Of a stretch of 64,000 bases of DNA, positions 15,986 to 26,400 are shown in pieces. A program made the position numbers and the translations under genes. The notes under the pieces were generated by a model, which worked only from the letters and a program-made list of their open reading frames with translations, was not told the origin of the DNA and made no database searches. Each line of letters opens with the position of its first letter. The stretch's first letter is position 1. The DNA lies in contig JAFSCJ010000016.1 in the NCBI GenBank assembly GCA_017436845.1, positions 1-64,000 of the forward strand. The letters run 5' to 3'. The stretch comes from Muribaculaceae bacterium. GTDB lineage: Bacteria > Bacteroidota > Bacteroidia > Bacteroidales > Muribaculaceae.

Positions 15986-16831
15986 TTATTTCTTTTCGTC
16001 GGCGAAGCGATTGGGGAAGTCGATGTGTATTGCCGGGCGACGCATTGCGTAGATTATCAACCCAATGCCGGCAAGGACAAAGGGAATACTTAGCCATTGT
16101 CCCATGTTAAGAGCCATTGTTGCTTCAAAATCTACCTGATCATTTTTGATAAATTCAATTAAGAAACGAGTGAGGAATGTGCCGACAAGGAATGTGCCAA
16201 ACAATAATCCGGGACGAGTCTGTGCATCTTTTTTCCAATACATCCACATCAATAGTGCAAACAAAGCAAAATAACACAATGCTTCATATATCTGAGTTGG
16301 GTGGCATGCTTGACCTGCATACATATCATGCCATTCGGGAGAGTTGACAAACATGAATCCCCAAGGAAGATCTGTTGCATGACCAAATATTTCAGAGTTA
16401 AACAAGTTACCTAAACGTATCAACCCACCAACGAGAGCAATGGCAACGACCAATTTGTCAAATGTCCATAAAGCATTGCGTTTAGCTGTGAATTTAGAAA
16501 ATGCCAATACGGCAATAATCACACCTATGGCACCTCCATGACTTGCAAGACCACCTTCCCAAGTGTATAGTATTTCTATGGGGTGTTGTGAATAGTAGTC
16601 CCATGCGTAGAAAAAGACATGTCCCAAACGAGCGCCTACGATTGTTCCCGCCATCACCCATAGCAGTAATGAGCCAAGCCATTTTTCAGGGGCCCCTTCA
16701 TGCTTAAACATTTTCTCAACGATTTTATACCCAACGAGAAATCCGATAAGGAACATCAGTGAGTACCAACGTAGTGATATAAAGGAGTCGATTAATACAG
16801 GATCAAAATCCCAAATGATATAATTAAGCAT
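15986..16831 (-). CDS. lgt: Prolipoprotein diacylglyceryl transferase
   Basis: 281 residues, the usual length, with seven membrane segments. The conserved family stretches are present: RWYSLMFLIGFLVGY near residue 25, WEGGLASHGGAIGVI (about 92-106, the H-GG motif), the signature GGLIRLGNLFNSEIFG (about 138-153) with the essential Arg and Asn, and HPTQIYEAL. The enzyme transfers diacylglycerol from phosphatidylglycerol to the lipobox cysteine of prolipoproteins in the inner membrane, so it serves the many lipoproteins encoded in this window. It begins 15 bp after agcS and is probably co-transcribed with it. Confidence 0.96.
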   Translation of the reverse strand: MLNYIIWDFDPVLIDSFISLRWYSLMFLIGFLVGYKIVEKMFKHEGAPEKWLGSLLLWVMAGTIVGARLGHVFFYAWDYYSQHPIEILYTWEGGLASHGGAIGVIIAVLAFSKFTAKRNALWTFDKLVVAIALVGGLIRLGNLFNSEIFGHATDLPWGFMFVNSPEWHDMYAGQACHPTQIYEALCYFALFALLMWMYWKKDAQTRPGLLFGTFLVGTFLTRFLIEFIKNDQVDFEATMALNMGQWLSIPFVLAGIGLIIYAMRRPAIHIDFPNRFADEKK

Positions 16832-16846
16832 GATATAAAAGTTGTG

Positions 16847-18187
16847 TTATTTTTTTGCAAAATAAGTTTTAGCTGCACAGCGCACTCTTGGACTGAGACG
16901 TAGTATTGCATACATTGTAGGTATAGTCATCAAAGCAAATGCCATATCCATGATGCTCACAACGAGGTCAAGAGAAATGACGCATGCAACGACAATCATA
17001 AACAGATAGAAATAATCATAGTATTTCCCTTTTTTCTCACCAAACAAGTATGAGGCACATTCAGTACCATAGTAAGAATAGGAGAACATTGTAGTAACAG
17101 CAAATATAAAGACGATTGCCATTAGAGCATATTCGCCCCATCCGGGAAGCATCGTTTCAAATGCATTGAGAGCAATATATAGTCCTTTAATACCTTCAAT
17201 TTCAATTGGACTGACAGTCATTGCCATTAATATGGGTATTGATGTAAGGGTACATACAAGCCCTGAGTCAATAGCCGGTCCAATCATTGCGATGAGGCCT
17301 TCTCTCACTGGCTCTGAGTTGCGTGATGCTCCATGCATGAGTGATGCTGTTCCTACTCCGGCTTCATTGACATACATTGCTCGACGAGCTCCTGTGATTG
17401 CAATAAATGCCAATGCCCCAAATCCGGCTTCAAGATTAAATGCCTCGCTAATTATTAGATGGAACACTTTGGGCAATAGTTCTATGTTCATTACAATAAT
17501 AATGAACACAAGCAGAAAATATAGCCCCACCATAACGGGAACGACTTTTGTTGCTACTTTTGAGATGCGTTTTATGCCTCCTAAAACTACAACTGATACA
17601 CCGGCTCCCATGATGAGTCCTGTTATTAGTCGGAATTTAAACGTGTCGGGAGCGTCAAGTACAGTGATGAATGACTCTGTGAGTTGGTTGGCTTGCATGA
17701 AACATAGCGTACCTATCATACCGAATATGGCAAAAAAGACAGCCATAGGCCTGAATTTCTTGCCGAGACCTTCGGTGAGAATATACATTGGTCCGCCATG
17801 GGTGTTTCCCTGTTTATCTTTGCCTTTGTACATGATGGCGAGAGTGCCTTCAAAGAATTTCGTCGCCATGCCGAGCAATGCACTCACCCACATCCAGAAT
17901 ATTGCTCCGGCTCCTCCAATGGAGATAGCAATTGCTACGCCGGCAATATTGCCCATGCCAACAGTTGAACAGATACTGCTCATTAATGCTTGAAATGAAC
18001 TGATTTCACCTTCGCCGGTGGTGCCTTTTGTGCGTAGGGCTTTTATCGACCATTTGATGCGACGCAATGGTATTGCTCCGGAGTAGATAAATAGGAATAA
18101 TCCTCCGCCAATGAGCCAAAAGAAAAGGGGATAGCCACACACAAAGTCGGCTACAGATGTGATAGTGCTACTTATATTGTCAAACAT
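16847..18187 (-). CDS. Alanine/glycine:cation symporter (AGCS family)
   Basis: 446 residues, about 10-11 membrane segments. Family hallmarks include SSICSTVGMGNIAGVAIAIS (about 69-88), MWVSALLGMATKFFEGTLA, the signature GGPMYILTEGLGKKF (about 131-145) and RAMYVNEAGVGTASLMHG (about 269-286). Members import alanine or glycine with sodium. The gene precedes lgt by 15 bp. A TATCTTTG element 28 nt upstream is the likely promoter. Confidence 0.94.
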   Translation of the reverse strand: MFDNISSTITSVADFVCGYPLFFWLIGGGLFLFIYSGAIPLRRIKWSIKALRTKGTTGEGEISSFQALMSSICSTVGMGNIAGVAIAISIGGAGAIFWMWVSALLGMATKFFEGTLAIMYKGKDKQGNTHGGPMYILTEGLGKKFRPMAVFFAIFGMIGTLCFMQANQLTESFITVLDAPDTFKFRLITGLIMGAGVSVVVLGGIKRISKVATKVVPVMVGLYFLLVFIIIVMNIELLPKVFHLIISEAFNLEAGFGALAFIAITGARRAMYVNEAGVGTASLMHGASRNSEPVREGLIAMIGPAIDSGLVCTLTSIPILMAMTVSPIEIEGIKGLYIALNAFETMLPGWGEYALMAIVFIFAVTTMFSYSYYGTECASYLFGEKKGKYYDYFYLFMIVVACVISLDLVVSIMDMAFALMTIPTMYAILRLSPRVRCAAKTYFAKK

Positions 18188-18214
18188 TATTTGTTCCTGT
18201 CAAAAATTAAAGTG

Positions 18215-18222
18215 CAAAGATA
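18215..18222 (-). promoter_or_regulatory. -7 promoter element of agcS-lgt
   Basis: TATCTTTG on the minus strand, 28 nt before the symporter start. No clear -33 element was found. Confidence 0.5.
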
Positions 18223-18238
18223 CAACTTTTTAGTGGAT

Positions 18239-19135
18239 TTACACTAAGTGGCATATTAGCTCTTCTTTGTCGCCTGCAAGAAGATCGATTACAGGAATTT
18301 CAATCAGCGTGTAGGCTCCGGGTCGTTGATGCATTGTTGCGCGAGCGGCACTCACGAGCATTTGTGCTGTCAAAGCAGGGTTGTTGATGCTCATGTTGAA
18401 TTCAAAACGTTGATTTTGAGTTTTGCCTGATACACCTTTGCGCACCATGTTCACTCCATGTCCCATGTCTTTGACCTCGTCAACCGATGATACTTGCATG
18501 ACGTGAGTTTCATCGTTGGCAAAATATGGATCCTCCTTTACTGCACGAGCCACATCTTCAAGATTGTAGCCATCTTCAAGTTCAACATAAACCATGCGAC
18601 GATGGATGCCTGTCCCGAGAGGGATGGTCATAGAAAGAGCATTTTTAACACCTTCTTTTGATTTTACACACACAGTGTGCCCCATGCTCATGCCGGGACC
18701 GAAGTTTGTGTAGGTCAACCCTTTGGGCGCTGCCGCTTGGAGCAATGTGCGCACCACCGAGTCGCTTCCCGGATCCCATCCGGCAGAAATAATCGCAACA
18801 GAATTATTCTTTTCGGCAATCGCATTCAGGCGATTGCGCAAGTCGGAAATGCCGGTGTGGATGTCGTAGCTGTCAACAGTGTTAACACCTTCAGCAAGCA
18901 AAACTTCGGCATGCTTTTCCACTTCGCGAGTGGGGGTACAGAGGATTGCTACATCGATTTTGCCTAATTCGTGTATATCGGTAACAACTTTGTAGCTGTT
19001 TAGCTCTGCAGGATTGTTATCGGCATTACGGCGGACAACGCCTGCTATTTCAAAGTCGGGAGCTTCTTGAAGCGATTCAAGGACAAAACGCCCGATATTT
19101 CCGTAGCCGACGATAGCGGCTTTAATTTTAGTCAT
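18239..19135 (-). CDS. ddh: meso-Diaminopimelate D-dehydrogenase
   Basis: 298 residues. The N-terminal NADP-binding Rossmann fold is seen in AAIVGYGNIGRFVLESL (about 6-22). The family signature includes AILCTPTREVEKH, SAGWDPGSDSVVRTL (about 117-131) and FGPGMSMGHTVCVKSKEGV (about 145-163). The enzyme makes meso-DAP, a lysine precursor and peptidoglycan cross-link residue, in one step from tetrahydrodipicolinate, ammonia and NADPH, bypassing the succinylase or aminotransferase route. The full length and all recognised motifs are present. It stands after the pta-ackA terminator. Confidence 0.95.
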   Translation of the reverse strand: MTKIKAAIVGYGNIGRFVLESLQEAPDFEIAGVVRRNADNNPAELNSYKVVTDIHELGKIDVAILCTPTREVEKHAEVLLAEGVNTVDSYDIHTGISDLRNRLNAIAEKNNSVAIISAGWDPGSDSVVRTLLQAAAPKGLTYTNFGPGMSMGHTVCVKSKEGVKNALSMTIPLGTGIHRRMVYVELEDGYNLEDVARAVKEDPYFANDETHVMQVSSVDEVKDMGHGVNMVRKGVSGKTQNQRFEFNMSINNPALTAQMLVSAARATMHQRPGAYTLIEIPVIDLLAGDKEELICHLV

Positions 19136-19166
19136 ATTGGGTAAGTTATCGTAAGTGATTATAAAA

Positions 19167-19191
19167 AAGGAGGTGTGAATTACACCTCCTT
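19167..19191 (-). terminator. Terminator of pta-ackA
   Basis: A perfect 10-bp GC-rich stem (19167-19176 with 19182-19191, loop of 5) followed on the minus strand by a T-run. Confidence 0.85.
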
Positions 19192-19198
19192 GAACGTT

Positions 19199-20410
19199 TT
19201 ATTCAGGTTGGCGACCATTGATGATAGCCTCGGTATCGCGAGCAATCATCAGTTCCTCGTCGGTAGGAATTACCACAACTTTTACTTTTGAACTATCGGT
19301 TGAGATAATGGTTTCGGTGCCGCGTGTTTTGTTGTTCAGCTCTTTGTCGATTTCCACTCCCATGAATGCGAGTGGCGCACACACGTTTTCGCGCACGCCT
19401 GTTTGATTTTCGCCCACACCGCCTGTAAATACGATGATGTCAACGCCTCCCATTTCAGCCGCATATGCACCTACATATTTAAGTATTCGTTGCTCATACA
19501 TGGCAAGCGCCAATTGTGCACGTTCATTTCCGGCTTTTTCGGCAGCTTCGATTTCGCGCATGTCTGAAGAAATTTCGCTCACTCCTGCCATCCCGCTCTC
19601 TTTGTTGATGATGCGTTGAATGTCAGTGGCATTATAATTGTGTTTTTCCATGAGGAATACCAATGCGCCCGGATCGATATCGCCCACGCGAGTACCCATC
19701 ATGAGCCCTTCAGTAGGGGTTAATCCCATGGAGGTGTCGATGCTTTCGCCAAATTTAACGGCTGTGATAGAACCACCATTGCCCACATGGCAAGTGATGA
19801 TGCGTTGTTGTTTGATATCTACACCGAGGAATTGGCACACGCGTTGAGAAACGTAGCGGTGGCTTGTTCCGTGGAAACCGTAGCGACGCACTCCGTCTTC
19901 TTTGTAGAACTTATATGGTAATGCATACATGTAAGATTTTGCAGGCATTGTTTGGTGGAATGCAGTGTCAAATACACCCACTTGAGGAACATTTGGCATC
20001 AGGGCAGTAATAGCTTCTATACCTGTCATGTTTGCCGGGTTGTGCAATGGCGCTATTCCGTAACATTCTTTGATTTTAGCGATAACATCGTCATTGATGA
20101 GCACGCTTTTGTTGAATTTTTCGCCTCCATGAACTACGCGATGTCCCACAGCGTCGATTTCATCGAAACTTTTGATGCAACCCTCTTTTGCGTCGGTGAG
20201 GTTATGGAGAATTGCGCTGATGGCACCATTGTGGTCGGTCTTGCCAAGGTCGACAATCTCTTTTGAGCCATCTTGACGTTTAAATTTCAAGAAGCCATCT
20301 TCGAGGCCTATTTTTTCAACGCCGCCTTCGGCAAGAGTGTCGTTGTTGCTTGTGTTAATGAGTTTGTATTTTACCGAACTGCTACCGCAGTTTAATACTA
20401 AGATTTTCAT
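19199..20410 (-). CDS. ackA: Acetate kinase
   Basis: 403 residues, the standard length. The N-terminal family motif NCGSSSVKYKLI (7-18), VHGGEKF (about 93-99), the catalytic region around FDTAFHQTMP (about 149-158), RRYGFHGTSHRYVS (about 179-192) and the phosphate loop VFTGGVGEN (about 325-333) are all present. It interconverts acetyl phosphate and acetate with ATP formation, giving fermentative ATP. It begins 6 bp after pta, the common pair. Confidence 0.98.
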   Translation of the reverse strand: MKILVLNCGSSSVKYKLINTSNNDTLAEGGVEKIGLEDGFLKFKRQDGSKEIVDLGKTDHNGAISAILHNLTDAKEGCIKSFDEIDAVGHRVVHGGEKFNKSVLINDDVIAKIKECYGIAPLHNPANMTGIEAITALMPNVPQVGVFDTAFHQTMPAKSYMYALPYKFYKEDGVRRYGFHGTSHRYVSQRVCQFLGVDIKQQRIITCHVGNGGSITAVKFGESIDTSMGLTPTEGLMMGTRVGDIDPGALVFLMEKHNYNATDIQRIINKESGMAGVSEISSDMREIEAAEKAGNERAQLALAMYEQRILKYVGAYAAEMGGVDIIVFTGGVGENQTGVRENVCAPLAFMGVEIDKELNNKTRGTETIISTDSSKVKVVVIPTDEELMIARDTEAIINGRQPE

Positions 20411-20416
20411 GATTGA

Positions 20417-21430
20417 TTATTTGTTTTTTAAGCCTATGGCTTGGTTGCATGTGATAATTACTGTTTTGAAAATATCTTCGGGGAAACAACCGCGAGAAAG
20501 GTCGTTGACCGGAGCAGCAAGTCCTTGAAGTATCGGTCCCACTGCTTGAACTCCTGCAAGGCGTTGAACAAGCTTGTAGCTGATGTTGCCCACTTCGAGT
20601 GATGGGAATACGAGCACATTGGCACGTCCGCTCAATGGACTGTTTGGCGCTTTGCTGTTGGCTACGCTGGGGACAAGAGCTGCATCGGCTTGTAATTCTC
20701 CGTCAAGAATGAGTTCAGGAGCCATTTCATGAGCAATTTTAGTGGCTTCGATAACTTTGTCGATGCGTTCATGGCGCGCGCTGCCTTTAGTTGAGAAGCT
20801 AAGGAGTGCAACACGGGGTTCGATGGCTGCAATGTCGCGAGCTGTTTGTGCTGCCGATACTGCAATTTGAGCCAATTCGGGAGCCGTTGGTTCAGGAATA
20901 ACAGCACAGTCGGCAAAAACGAGGATGTCGTCAGTGCCATAAGGCGATCCTTCCGGTAGCAACATTACAAATGCTCCTGAAACGACATTGATGCCCGGTT
21001 GGGTTTTGATTACTTGAAATGCGGCACGCAACACATTGCCTGTTGTGTTCAATGCACCGGCAACTTGTCCGTCGGCATCGCCTGCTTTAATCATTAAGCA
21101 TCCAAGGTATAATGGATTGGCTGTTGTTAAGCGAGCTTCTTCCATAGTGATACCTTTGCTTTTTCTTAATTCAAAAAACATGGGAGCATAGCGATCGATA
21201 ACAGTTTCATCGGCTGGATTGATGATTTTTGCACGACTGATGTTCTCAAGTTTCAAATCTTTAGCCATCGCAATAACCTCTTTAGGGTCGCCAATGAGAA
21301 TGATATCGGCAATGCCCTCAGATATAATGCGGTCGGCTGCTGTTAATGTACGTGGTTCAGTCCCTTCGGGGAGCACTATGCGTTGACGTTGTTGCTTGGC
21401 TCTCTCGGTAAGCTTGTCAAAAAGTCCCAT
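20417..21430 (-). CDS. pta: Phosphate acetyltransferase
   Basis: 337 residues from the ATG at 21430 ([14 protein letters not shown]). A longer frame to 21529 adds a hydrophobic, untypical extension and crosses the -7 element, so it is rejected. Family motifs include [13 protein letters not shown] (about 17-29), the [21 protein letters not shown] block (about 137-157) and [16 protein letters not shown] near the end. This short form lacks the DRTGG regulatory domain. It converts acetyl-CoA and phosphate to acetyl phosphate for ackA. Confidence 0.97.
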   Translation of the reverse strand: MGLFDKLTERAKQQRQRIVLPEGTEPRTLTAADRIISEGIADIILIGDPKEVIAMAKDLKLENISRAKIINPADETVIDRYAPMFFELRKSKGITMEEARLTTANPLYLGCLMIKAGDADGQVAGALNTTGNVLRAAFQVIKTQPGINVVSGAFVMLLPEGSPYGTDDILVFADCAVIPEPTAPELAQIAVSAAQTARDIAAIEPRVALLSFSTKGSARHERIDKVIEATKIAHEMAPELILDGELQADAALVPSVANSKAPNSPLSGRANVLVFPSLEVGNISYKLVQRLAGVQAVGPILQGLAAPVNDLSRGCFPEDIFKTVIITCNQAIGLKNK

Positions 21431-21465
21431 AATATAAAGTGTAATTTGTTTTTGAATTGATACTA

Positions 21466-21473
21466 CAAAATTA
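21466..21473 (-). promoter_or_regulatory. -7 promoter element of pta-ackA
   Basis: TAATTTTG on the minus strand, 36 nt before the pta start. The -33 region is poor. Confidence 0.5.
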
Positions 21474-21648
21474 AGATTAAAATGCCACAATTGAGTCAAT
21501 AAAATGAAGAAATTTATTAAAAACATCATAATAGATTGAAGAAACTGCGCATTTACATACTTTTTAATACTTACTATATATGATATATGCTGAAAATGTC
21601 TTTAATTCGCAACATGAAAAATAAGATTATAGTTAATCGTAAATCTGC

Positions 21649-22035
21649 ATGGAAACGACAAAAAAGAAATTGCTGTTTGAATATGACATGAAAAGTGCGC
21701 CTGTTGCGCTTTTGTGGAATTATATAACTACAGAAAATGGGCTTAACCAATGGTTTGCCGATGATGTGAAGATAGAAAATAAAAATTATGTTTTTACTTG
21801 GGGCAAAAGTTCGCAAACAGCTCATCTGTTGGGATCGAGAACAGGAATGTATATCAAGATGAGGTGGGAAGATGATCTCCCCGGAGTGTATTTTGAGATG
21901 CGTATTACCGTAAATGAACTCACTGATACAACAATGTTGTCGATAAGCGATTTCGCTGAAGATGGCGAGGAGGATGAAGTCGAGGATTTGTGGACCTCTC
22001 AGATTGAATCCCTCAAGCGACTACTTGGCTGCTAA
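21649..22035 (+). CDS. START-like (SRPBCC fold) domain protein
   Basis: 128 residues with no signal or membrane segment, so cytosolic. The sequence follows the Bacteroidetes START-like family: KLLFEYDMKSAPVALLWNYI (about 8-27), NGLNQWFADDV (about 31-41), MRWEDDLPGVYFEMRI and the acidic LSISDFAEDGEEDE before a C-terminal helix (LWTSQIESLKRLLGC). The family probably binds a hydrophobic ligand, but none is known. It is divergent from pta and convergent with rplS. Confidence 0.82.
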   Translation: METTKKKLLFEYDMKSAPVALLWNYITTENGLNQWFADDVKIENKNYVFTWGKSSQTAHLLGSRTGMYIKMRWEDDLPGVYFEMRITVNELTDTTMLSISDFAEDGEEDEVEDLWTSQIESLKRLLGC

Positions 22036-22165
22036 TGAGATGTTTAAGAAAACAATAGGTGTGTTGTTTTAGAATTAGATTTTTAGGTAAAGTCGCTGAG
22101 TGTCAGGAATAAATGAGTTGCTTGCCTAATATAAGGAACTGTCGCGAAGCGACTGAGGGGTATAT

Positions 22166-22205
22166 AATAAATAGGCTGTATTAAAATCGATACAGCCTAT
22201 TTATT
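22166..22205. terminator. Terminator between the START-like gene and rplS
   Basis: A perfect 15-bp inverted repeat (22166-22180 with 22191-22205) with AT-rich ends. It mainly serves rplS, whose stop is at 22224. Confidence 0.8.
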
Positions 22206-22223
22206 GTTTGGTAGTAGCTTTGA

Positions 22224-22586
22224 TTACTTGTTTACTACGCGACGCTCTTTAATACGAGCTTTTTTACCTGTAAGAGCACGAAGATAGTAAAGTTTTGAAC
22301 GGCGTACTTTACCATACTTGTTGACTTCAATCGATTCGATGAACGGAGATTCGATTGGGAAGATACGTTCAACACCGATGTTGTCGCTCATTTTGCGTAC
22401 AGTGAAACGTTTTTTGTTTCCTTCTCCTGAAATGCGGATAACAACGCCACGATATTGTTGGATACGTTCTTTGTTACCTTCTTTGATGCGATAAGCAACT
22501 GTGATTGTATCACCGGGGCCAAATTCAGGATGTTGTTTGCTTACTTCCGGTGCGAAAGCAGCTTCAGCAACTTTAATTAAATCCAT
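22224..22586 (-). CDS. rplS: 50S ribosomal protein L19
   Basis: 120 residues. Family motifs are [22 protein letters not shown] (residues 22-43, in pieces), [31 protein letters not shown] and [21 protein letters not shown]19 sits at the interface of the 30S and 50S subunits. It is a single-gene transcript with its own promoter and terminator. Confidence 0.98.
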   Translation of the reverse strand: MDLIKVAEAAFAPEVSKQHPEFGPGDTITVAYRIKEGNKERIQQYRGVVIRISGEGNKKRFTVRKMSDNIGVERIFPIESPFIESIEVNKYGKVRRSKLYYLRALTGKKARIKERRVVNK

Positions 22587-22669
22587 TTTCTTTTTGATTT
22601 TAAAATGTTAACATTACTCGCAATATTCACGGACTATCCATGTCTCGCCAGAGATTACGAAATCGCCGA

Positions 22670-22700
22670 CAAAGATACAACTTTTTTTTCAAACACACAA
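22670..22700 (-). promoter_or_regulatory. rplS promoter
   Basis: On the minus strand, TTG (22700-22698), a 20-bp spacer and TATCTTTG (22677-22670). It gives a leader of about 80 nt. Confidence 0.65.
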
Positions 22701-22877
22701 CAGAAGCAAAAAGGCAAAATAAAAAACGTCCAACTTTCAATTCTCAACTTGTCTCATTTGTTGATCAATAGTTTATGGTACTTATAGAGCTCTTTACCTA
22801 AAGTGAGGAGAATACGGCGAAGCCGGGAGAGGGTACGAGACGTAAAATATTTTTTTTGAAAAAAGTTATGGGAATTT
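22701..22877. other. Gene-free spacer between rplS promoter and tRNA promoter
   Basis: No credible coding frame. It contains a short CGGCGAAGCCG hairpin (about 22813-22824) and an A/T-rich stretch leading into the tRNA promoter. Nothing else is recognised. Confidence 0.5.
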
Positions 22878-22907
22878 TTGGTAGTTCAAAAATTATGCTT
22901 ACCTTTG
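22878..22907 (+). promoter_or_regulatory. Promoter of the tRNA cluster
   Basis: TTG (22878-22880), a 19-bp spacer and TACCTTTG (22900-22907), 10 bp before the first tRNA. Confidence 0.75.
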
Positions 22908-22917
22908 CATCGCAATT

Positions 22918-22990
22918 GCGAAAATAGCTCAGTTGGTAGAGCACAACCTTGCCAAGGTTGGGGTCGCGGGTTCGAGTCCCGTTTTTCGCT
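22918..22990 (+). tRNA. tRNA-Gly (GCC), copy 1
   Basis: A 73-nt cloverleaf without encoded CCA. The acceptor GCGAAAA pairs with TTTTCGC. The anticodon arm CAACC-TTGCCAA-GGTTG gives GCC. The T-arm is GCGGG-TTCGAGT-CCCGT. It is identical to the next copy. Confidence 0.97.
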
Positions 22991-23036
22991 CAACGAGAAC
23001 AATGAAATAGTAACCCTCTTTTTAGAGATGTTAATT

Positions 23037-23109
23037 GCGAAAATAGCTCAGTTGGTAGAGCACAACCTTGCCAAGGTTGGGGTCGCGGGTTCGAGTCCCG
23101 TTTTTCGCT
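23037..23109 (+). tRNA. tRNA-Gly (GCC), copy 2
   Basis: A perfect repeat of the first tRNA-Gly, including the preceding AATT and following C. This points to a recent duplication or gene conversion. Confidence 0.97.
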
Positions 23110-23139
23110 CTATTTTTTTTGTCTAAAAAGATGGGTTAT

Positions 23140-23223
23140 GTCCGGGTGGTGGAATTGGTAGACACGCTACTTTGAGGGGGTAGTGGCCGTTCGGCTGTGT
23201 GAGTTCGAATCTCATCTCGGACA
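23140..23223 (+). tRNA. tRNA-Leu (GAG)
   Basis: An 84-nt class II tRNA with a long variable arm (GGCCGTTCGGCT region). The acceptor GTCCGGG pairs with CTCGGAC. The anticodon arm CTACT-TTGAGGG-GGTAG gives GAG. It follows tRNA-Gly copy 2 by 30 bp and shares the promoter. Confidence 0.94.
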
Positions 23224-23234
23224 CGTTTATTTAG

Positions 23235-23273
23235 CAAAGGAGAATCAATATATTGGTTCTCCTTTGGTTTTTT
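23235..23273 (+). terminator. Terminator of the tRNA cluster
   Basis: A stem of about 16 bp (23235-23250 with 23251-23266) that closes on itself with almost no loop, followed by a run of T to 23273. Confidence 0.8.
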
Positions 23274-23395
23274 TATAGAATTATAGCCTGTTTTGACCAA
23301 TAAACCCCTATTTTATTATCGCAGCTTTGATGTGATGTAGCGAGATTCCATTGCTTATTGTATAGTTTTTTTTTACGCTTCATTCATAAATGACA

Positions 23396-23429
23396 GCACC
23401 CCTGTCCGTTGATGACGGCAGGGGTGCAA
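23396..23429 (-). terminator. Hairpin terminator of the 1512-residue protein gene
   Basis: A GC-rich stem (GCACCCCTG with CAGGGGTGC, plus inner pairs), 40 nt past the stop on the minus strand. The T-run is poor. Confidence 0.6.
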
Positions 23430-23467
23430 TTCAGAGTAATATACTTTTTATGTGTCGAGGCTATTGA

Positions 23468-26400
23468 CTAATTTTTTATTATCTTCACCGGTGCAAGGTT
23501 GTTGACACGCATGAAGTAATAACCTAATGCAAGATCGCTTATGTTTACGGTCATTATTTGTTCGCCATTGCCGCTCATCTTGCTTACCAACATACCTGAC
23601 TCAGAGTAAATCTCGATATTTTCAATTGCTTCGCTGCACTTGATTGTTACCGAAATTGTTGCAGGGATAGGATAAACATTCAACACTGCTTGTGTGCTGA
23701 TAACCTCTACACCTGTGGTGATACCACCGTTATCGGCCTCCATTGGTGATGTTACAGCTTCACTGATGCGGGCGTTGCCGGCTGCATAGGTTGTTGTAAC
23801 TATATAGTTCCATGTAGATGGATTATCACTCTCGGTGTAGGTAACGCCGTCATCATAATATGCAGGTGCAGTATAGTCAAGCATATCCCAATAAACATGA
23901 GGCTTGCCACCGGTTTCAATATCGAAATTGTAATCTCCTGAGATTTTACCATCAGTGATTGCGACATATCCATCTTTATCCACTATAGGAGTAGTATCGG
24001 TCTCGTCGGCCAATGTTGTTACTGTGTTTTGTTCACCATAGAACAATTTGAACTCAGTTATTTCTTGGTCGATAGTTCCATTTTGGTCCTTGTCGATGCC
24101 TATAGTGTAGTAAGATCTTGGATATACAACACCGGCACCAAAGTCAGGATTAGCCAATTTCAAGCACACGCGATAGCTGTCAAAGTAAGCGTCATCATCA
24201 TCCTTAGCGCCTCCATTAGCGGGATTTCCTTTATAGTCGGCATCCCAGTCGCTCCAATTGTCTTCCTTGACATCAACCAATACTGTTCCTGTTGCTTCCT
24301 CCGGCTGATAGGTATTTGCAGTTTCCCATTCGGTAGTCATCGACTTTTGTTGAACACCGGTGTTTGATTCATCCACACCTATATAATTTACGGTAACTAA
24401 TGCAGTGTAGTCCACTTCTTTTTTTACATTAGTATATATATAAGAATAGATTACAATGCCTTCGTCATTTGTGGTATATGAAAGATTTTTGAAAGTCTCA
24501 GAGTCTTCCGATACCGCAGTTTTAGTTTTTACATTTCCATTATATGTTACGGTATAAACTTTAGTTGGTACACCGTTTCCATCAACGTCAAATTCGATTG
24601 CCGGATATAGCAAGTTGCCGTTTGTATCTGTTTCTGTGATAGGATTTCCTGCTGCATCAACAAGTTGCAATGTATAACTCATAATGCTGTAGAATATATT
24701 GCCTCCTTCTGTTGTTCCGTAATCTGAAACTTGAGCCCATGAAGCAGTTGCGTCAAATTGTGTGATATCACCACCCGGATTGTGATTGGCGGCATCATAA
24801 TCTTCGGCATATTTTGCATTGATTTCAAGTGTTACTTGTGATGGAGGGAATCCTGTAGAAGGAGTCAAACGATATTTTGCAAAGCGTTGACCAGAAGGAG
24901 AATATAGATAAATATATGCGTAGTCATTCAAAATCCCATCTCCATTTATATCATCTTCTCCCACTTCAGCAAAGATAGATACTGTTCCACTCGATGTCCC
25001 GCCTCCATCTTCGGCATCATCTTGTTGATATTGGACAACGGGGATAATATGTCCGAAATTGGCTTCTGCAGGGGCATCTCCATCACCGCGTTCAGCCATA
25101 CCTACATAGAAATTACCCTTATTTACAGAATATTGCGAAGTTGGGGTAATTAGGAACAACTCTCCATTGAATTCAAGCGTACAGCCACCAGGAGTGTTTA
25201 CGCGTGCTTGAGTGTCATAAACATTGGTTTTGCGAGTAGCTAACTCACTATTATCATTGCGAGACCATAAACTCAATGCACTTGAACGAATCAGATGCAA
25301 GAATTCTCCTTGACGCCCTGTACAATTAACAGGAATTATAAGATTCTCATTATTTTGTAGGAATGGTTCACCGTTCCATGTACGACGCCCCTCGGTATCT
25401 TGGAGTTTGTTAACTAACGTTGCAGTTACTGCCGATCCGGTATAGGTTAACTTAACAACAAACGCGGCTTTAGATACTGATGGTGCAAGATACAAATATG
25501 CATATCCATCGGTCTTTAGCTTTCCTCCCATTGTATAAAAATCACAACGACCTGCAGCTGTAGTCAAGTATTTTGATGGATCATGTTCAGTATATTCCGT
25601 AAAGTCAATTCCTGACAAATCAACAGTATAGGTAGTGTAACTACCATTATCACCTTTGATAAACACTTTGCCCTCAGCTATTCGATTATAATAAGCCGAA
25701 GTTCTTGACGTTCCGGATGCATTCAACGAAGCACTTTGGATAAAGAGATTCCCTTCATAGTCAGTTGCAATACCAATATTTCTGTATGCCGGATTGGTTG
25801 AATAGTGAGTGCTGTGTTGGTAAAATACAGTTCCGGGAGTTAATACATTTTCAGTCTTATTTTCCCATGGAGCTGCTGCTGAGATTTTGATAATACCTCC
25901 ATTAGTTTCTCCTGCATTGGTATTTTGCGCCACATACCAATATCCATCATGATAAACAGCTTGCTTATAATAGGCATACGCGTAATTTGCCATATTAGAA
26001 TAACTGCTTGAGGGAACATGAACACTATCGCCTGATGCAGCAATTTTATAGTTGTAAATTTCAGTCAATTCATATCCCACCTTTGCCCAGTCGCGCTTTT
26101 CTACATAAACAGTATTAGGAGCTGATACAGCAGTATCATTTGGAAAATCGGTATAGTGAGATACAACCTGATATGTATATGTATGCTCCGACTTAACATC
26201 TGTGTCAATATAGTTATATGTAGTAGTATAAGGTACAATCACCTTGCCATCGCGCAAAACAGAATAATAATCGGGTTTAACGCCATACACATTCTTCTGT
26301 CCACTTGGGAAATAATTATAGTTATTTACTTGAGGGAATTTCCAATAAAGTTGCACTTTGCAATAGCCGTCATAACGGTCGATACCAAATTTCTTATCAT

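Noticed and set aside
17166..17993. 275-codon plus-strand frame opposite the AGCS symporter
   Set aside because: It is the antisense shadow of a conserved membrane protein and shows no family features.
21431..21529. 99-nt extension of pta
   Set aside because: It is hydrophobic, unlike known Pta, and spans the -7 element. MGLFDKL at 21430 is the typical start.
22918..23223. tRNA cluster as an integration site for a mobile element
   Set aside because: No integrase, direct attachment repeats or foreign genes flank the tRNAs. The next gene is an ordinary secreted protein gene.
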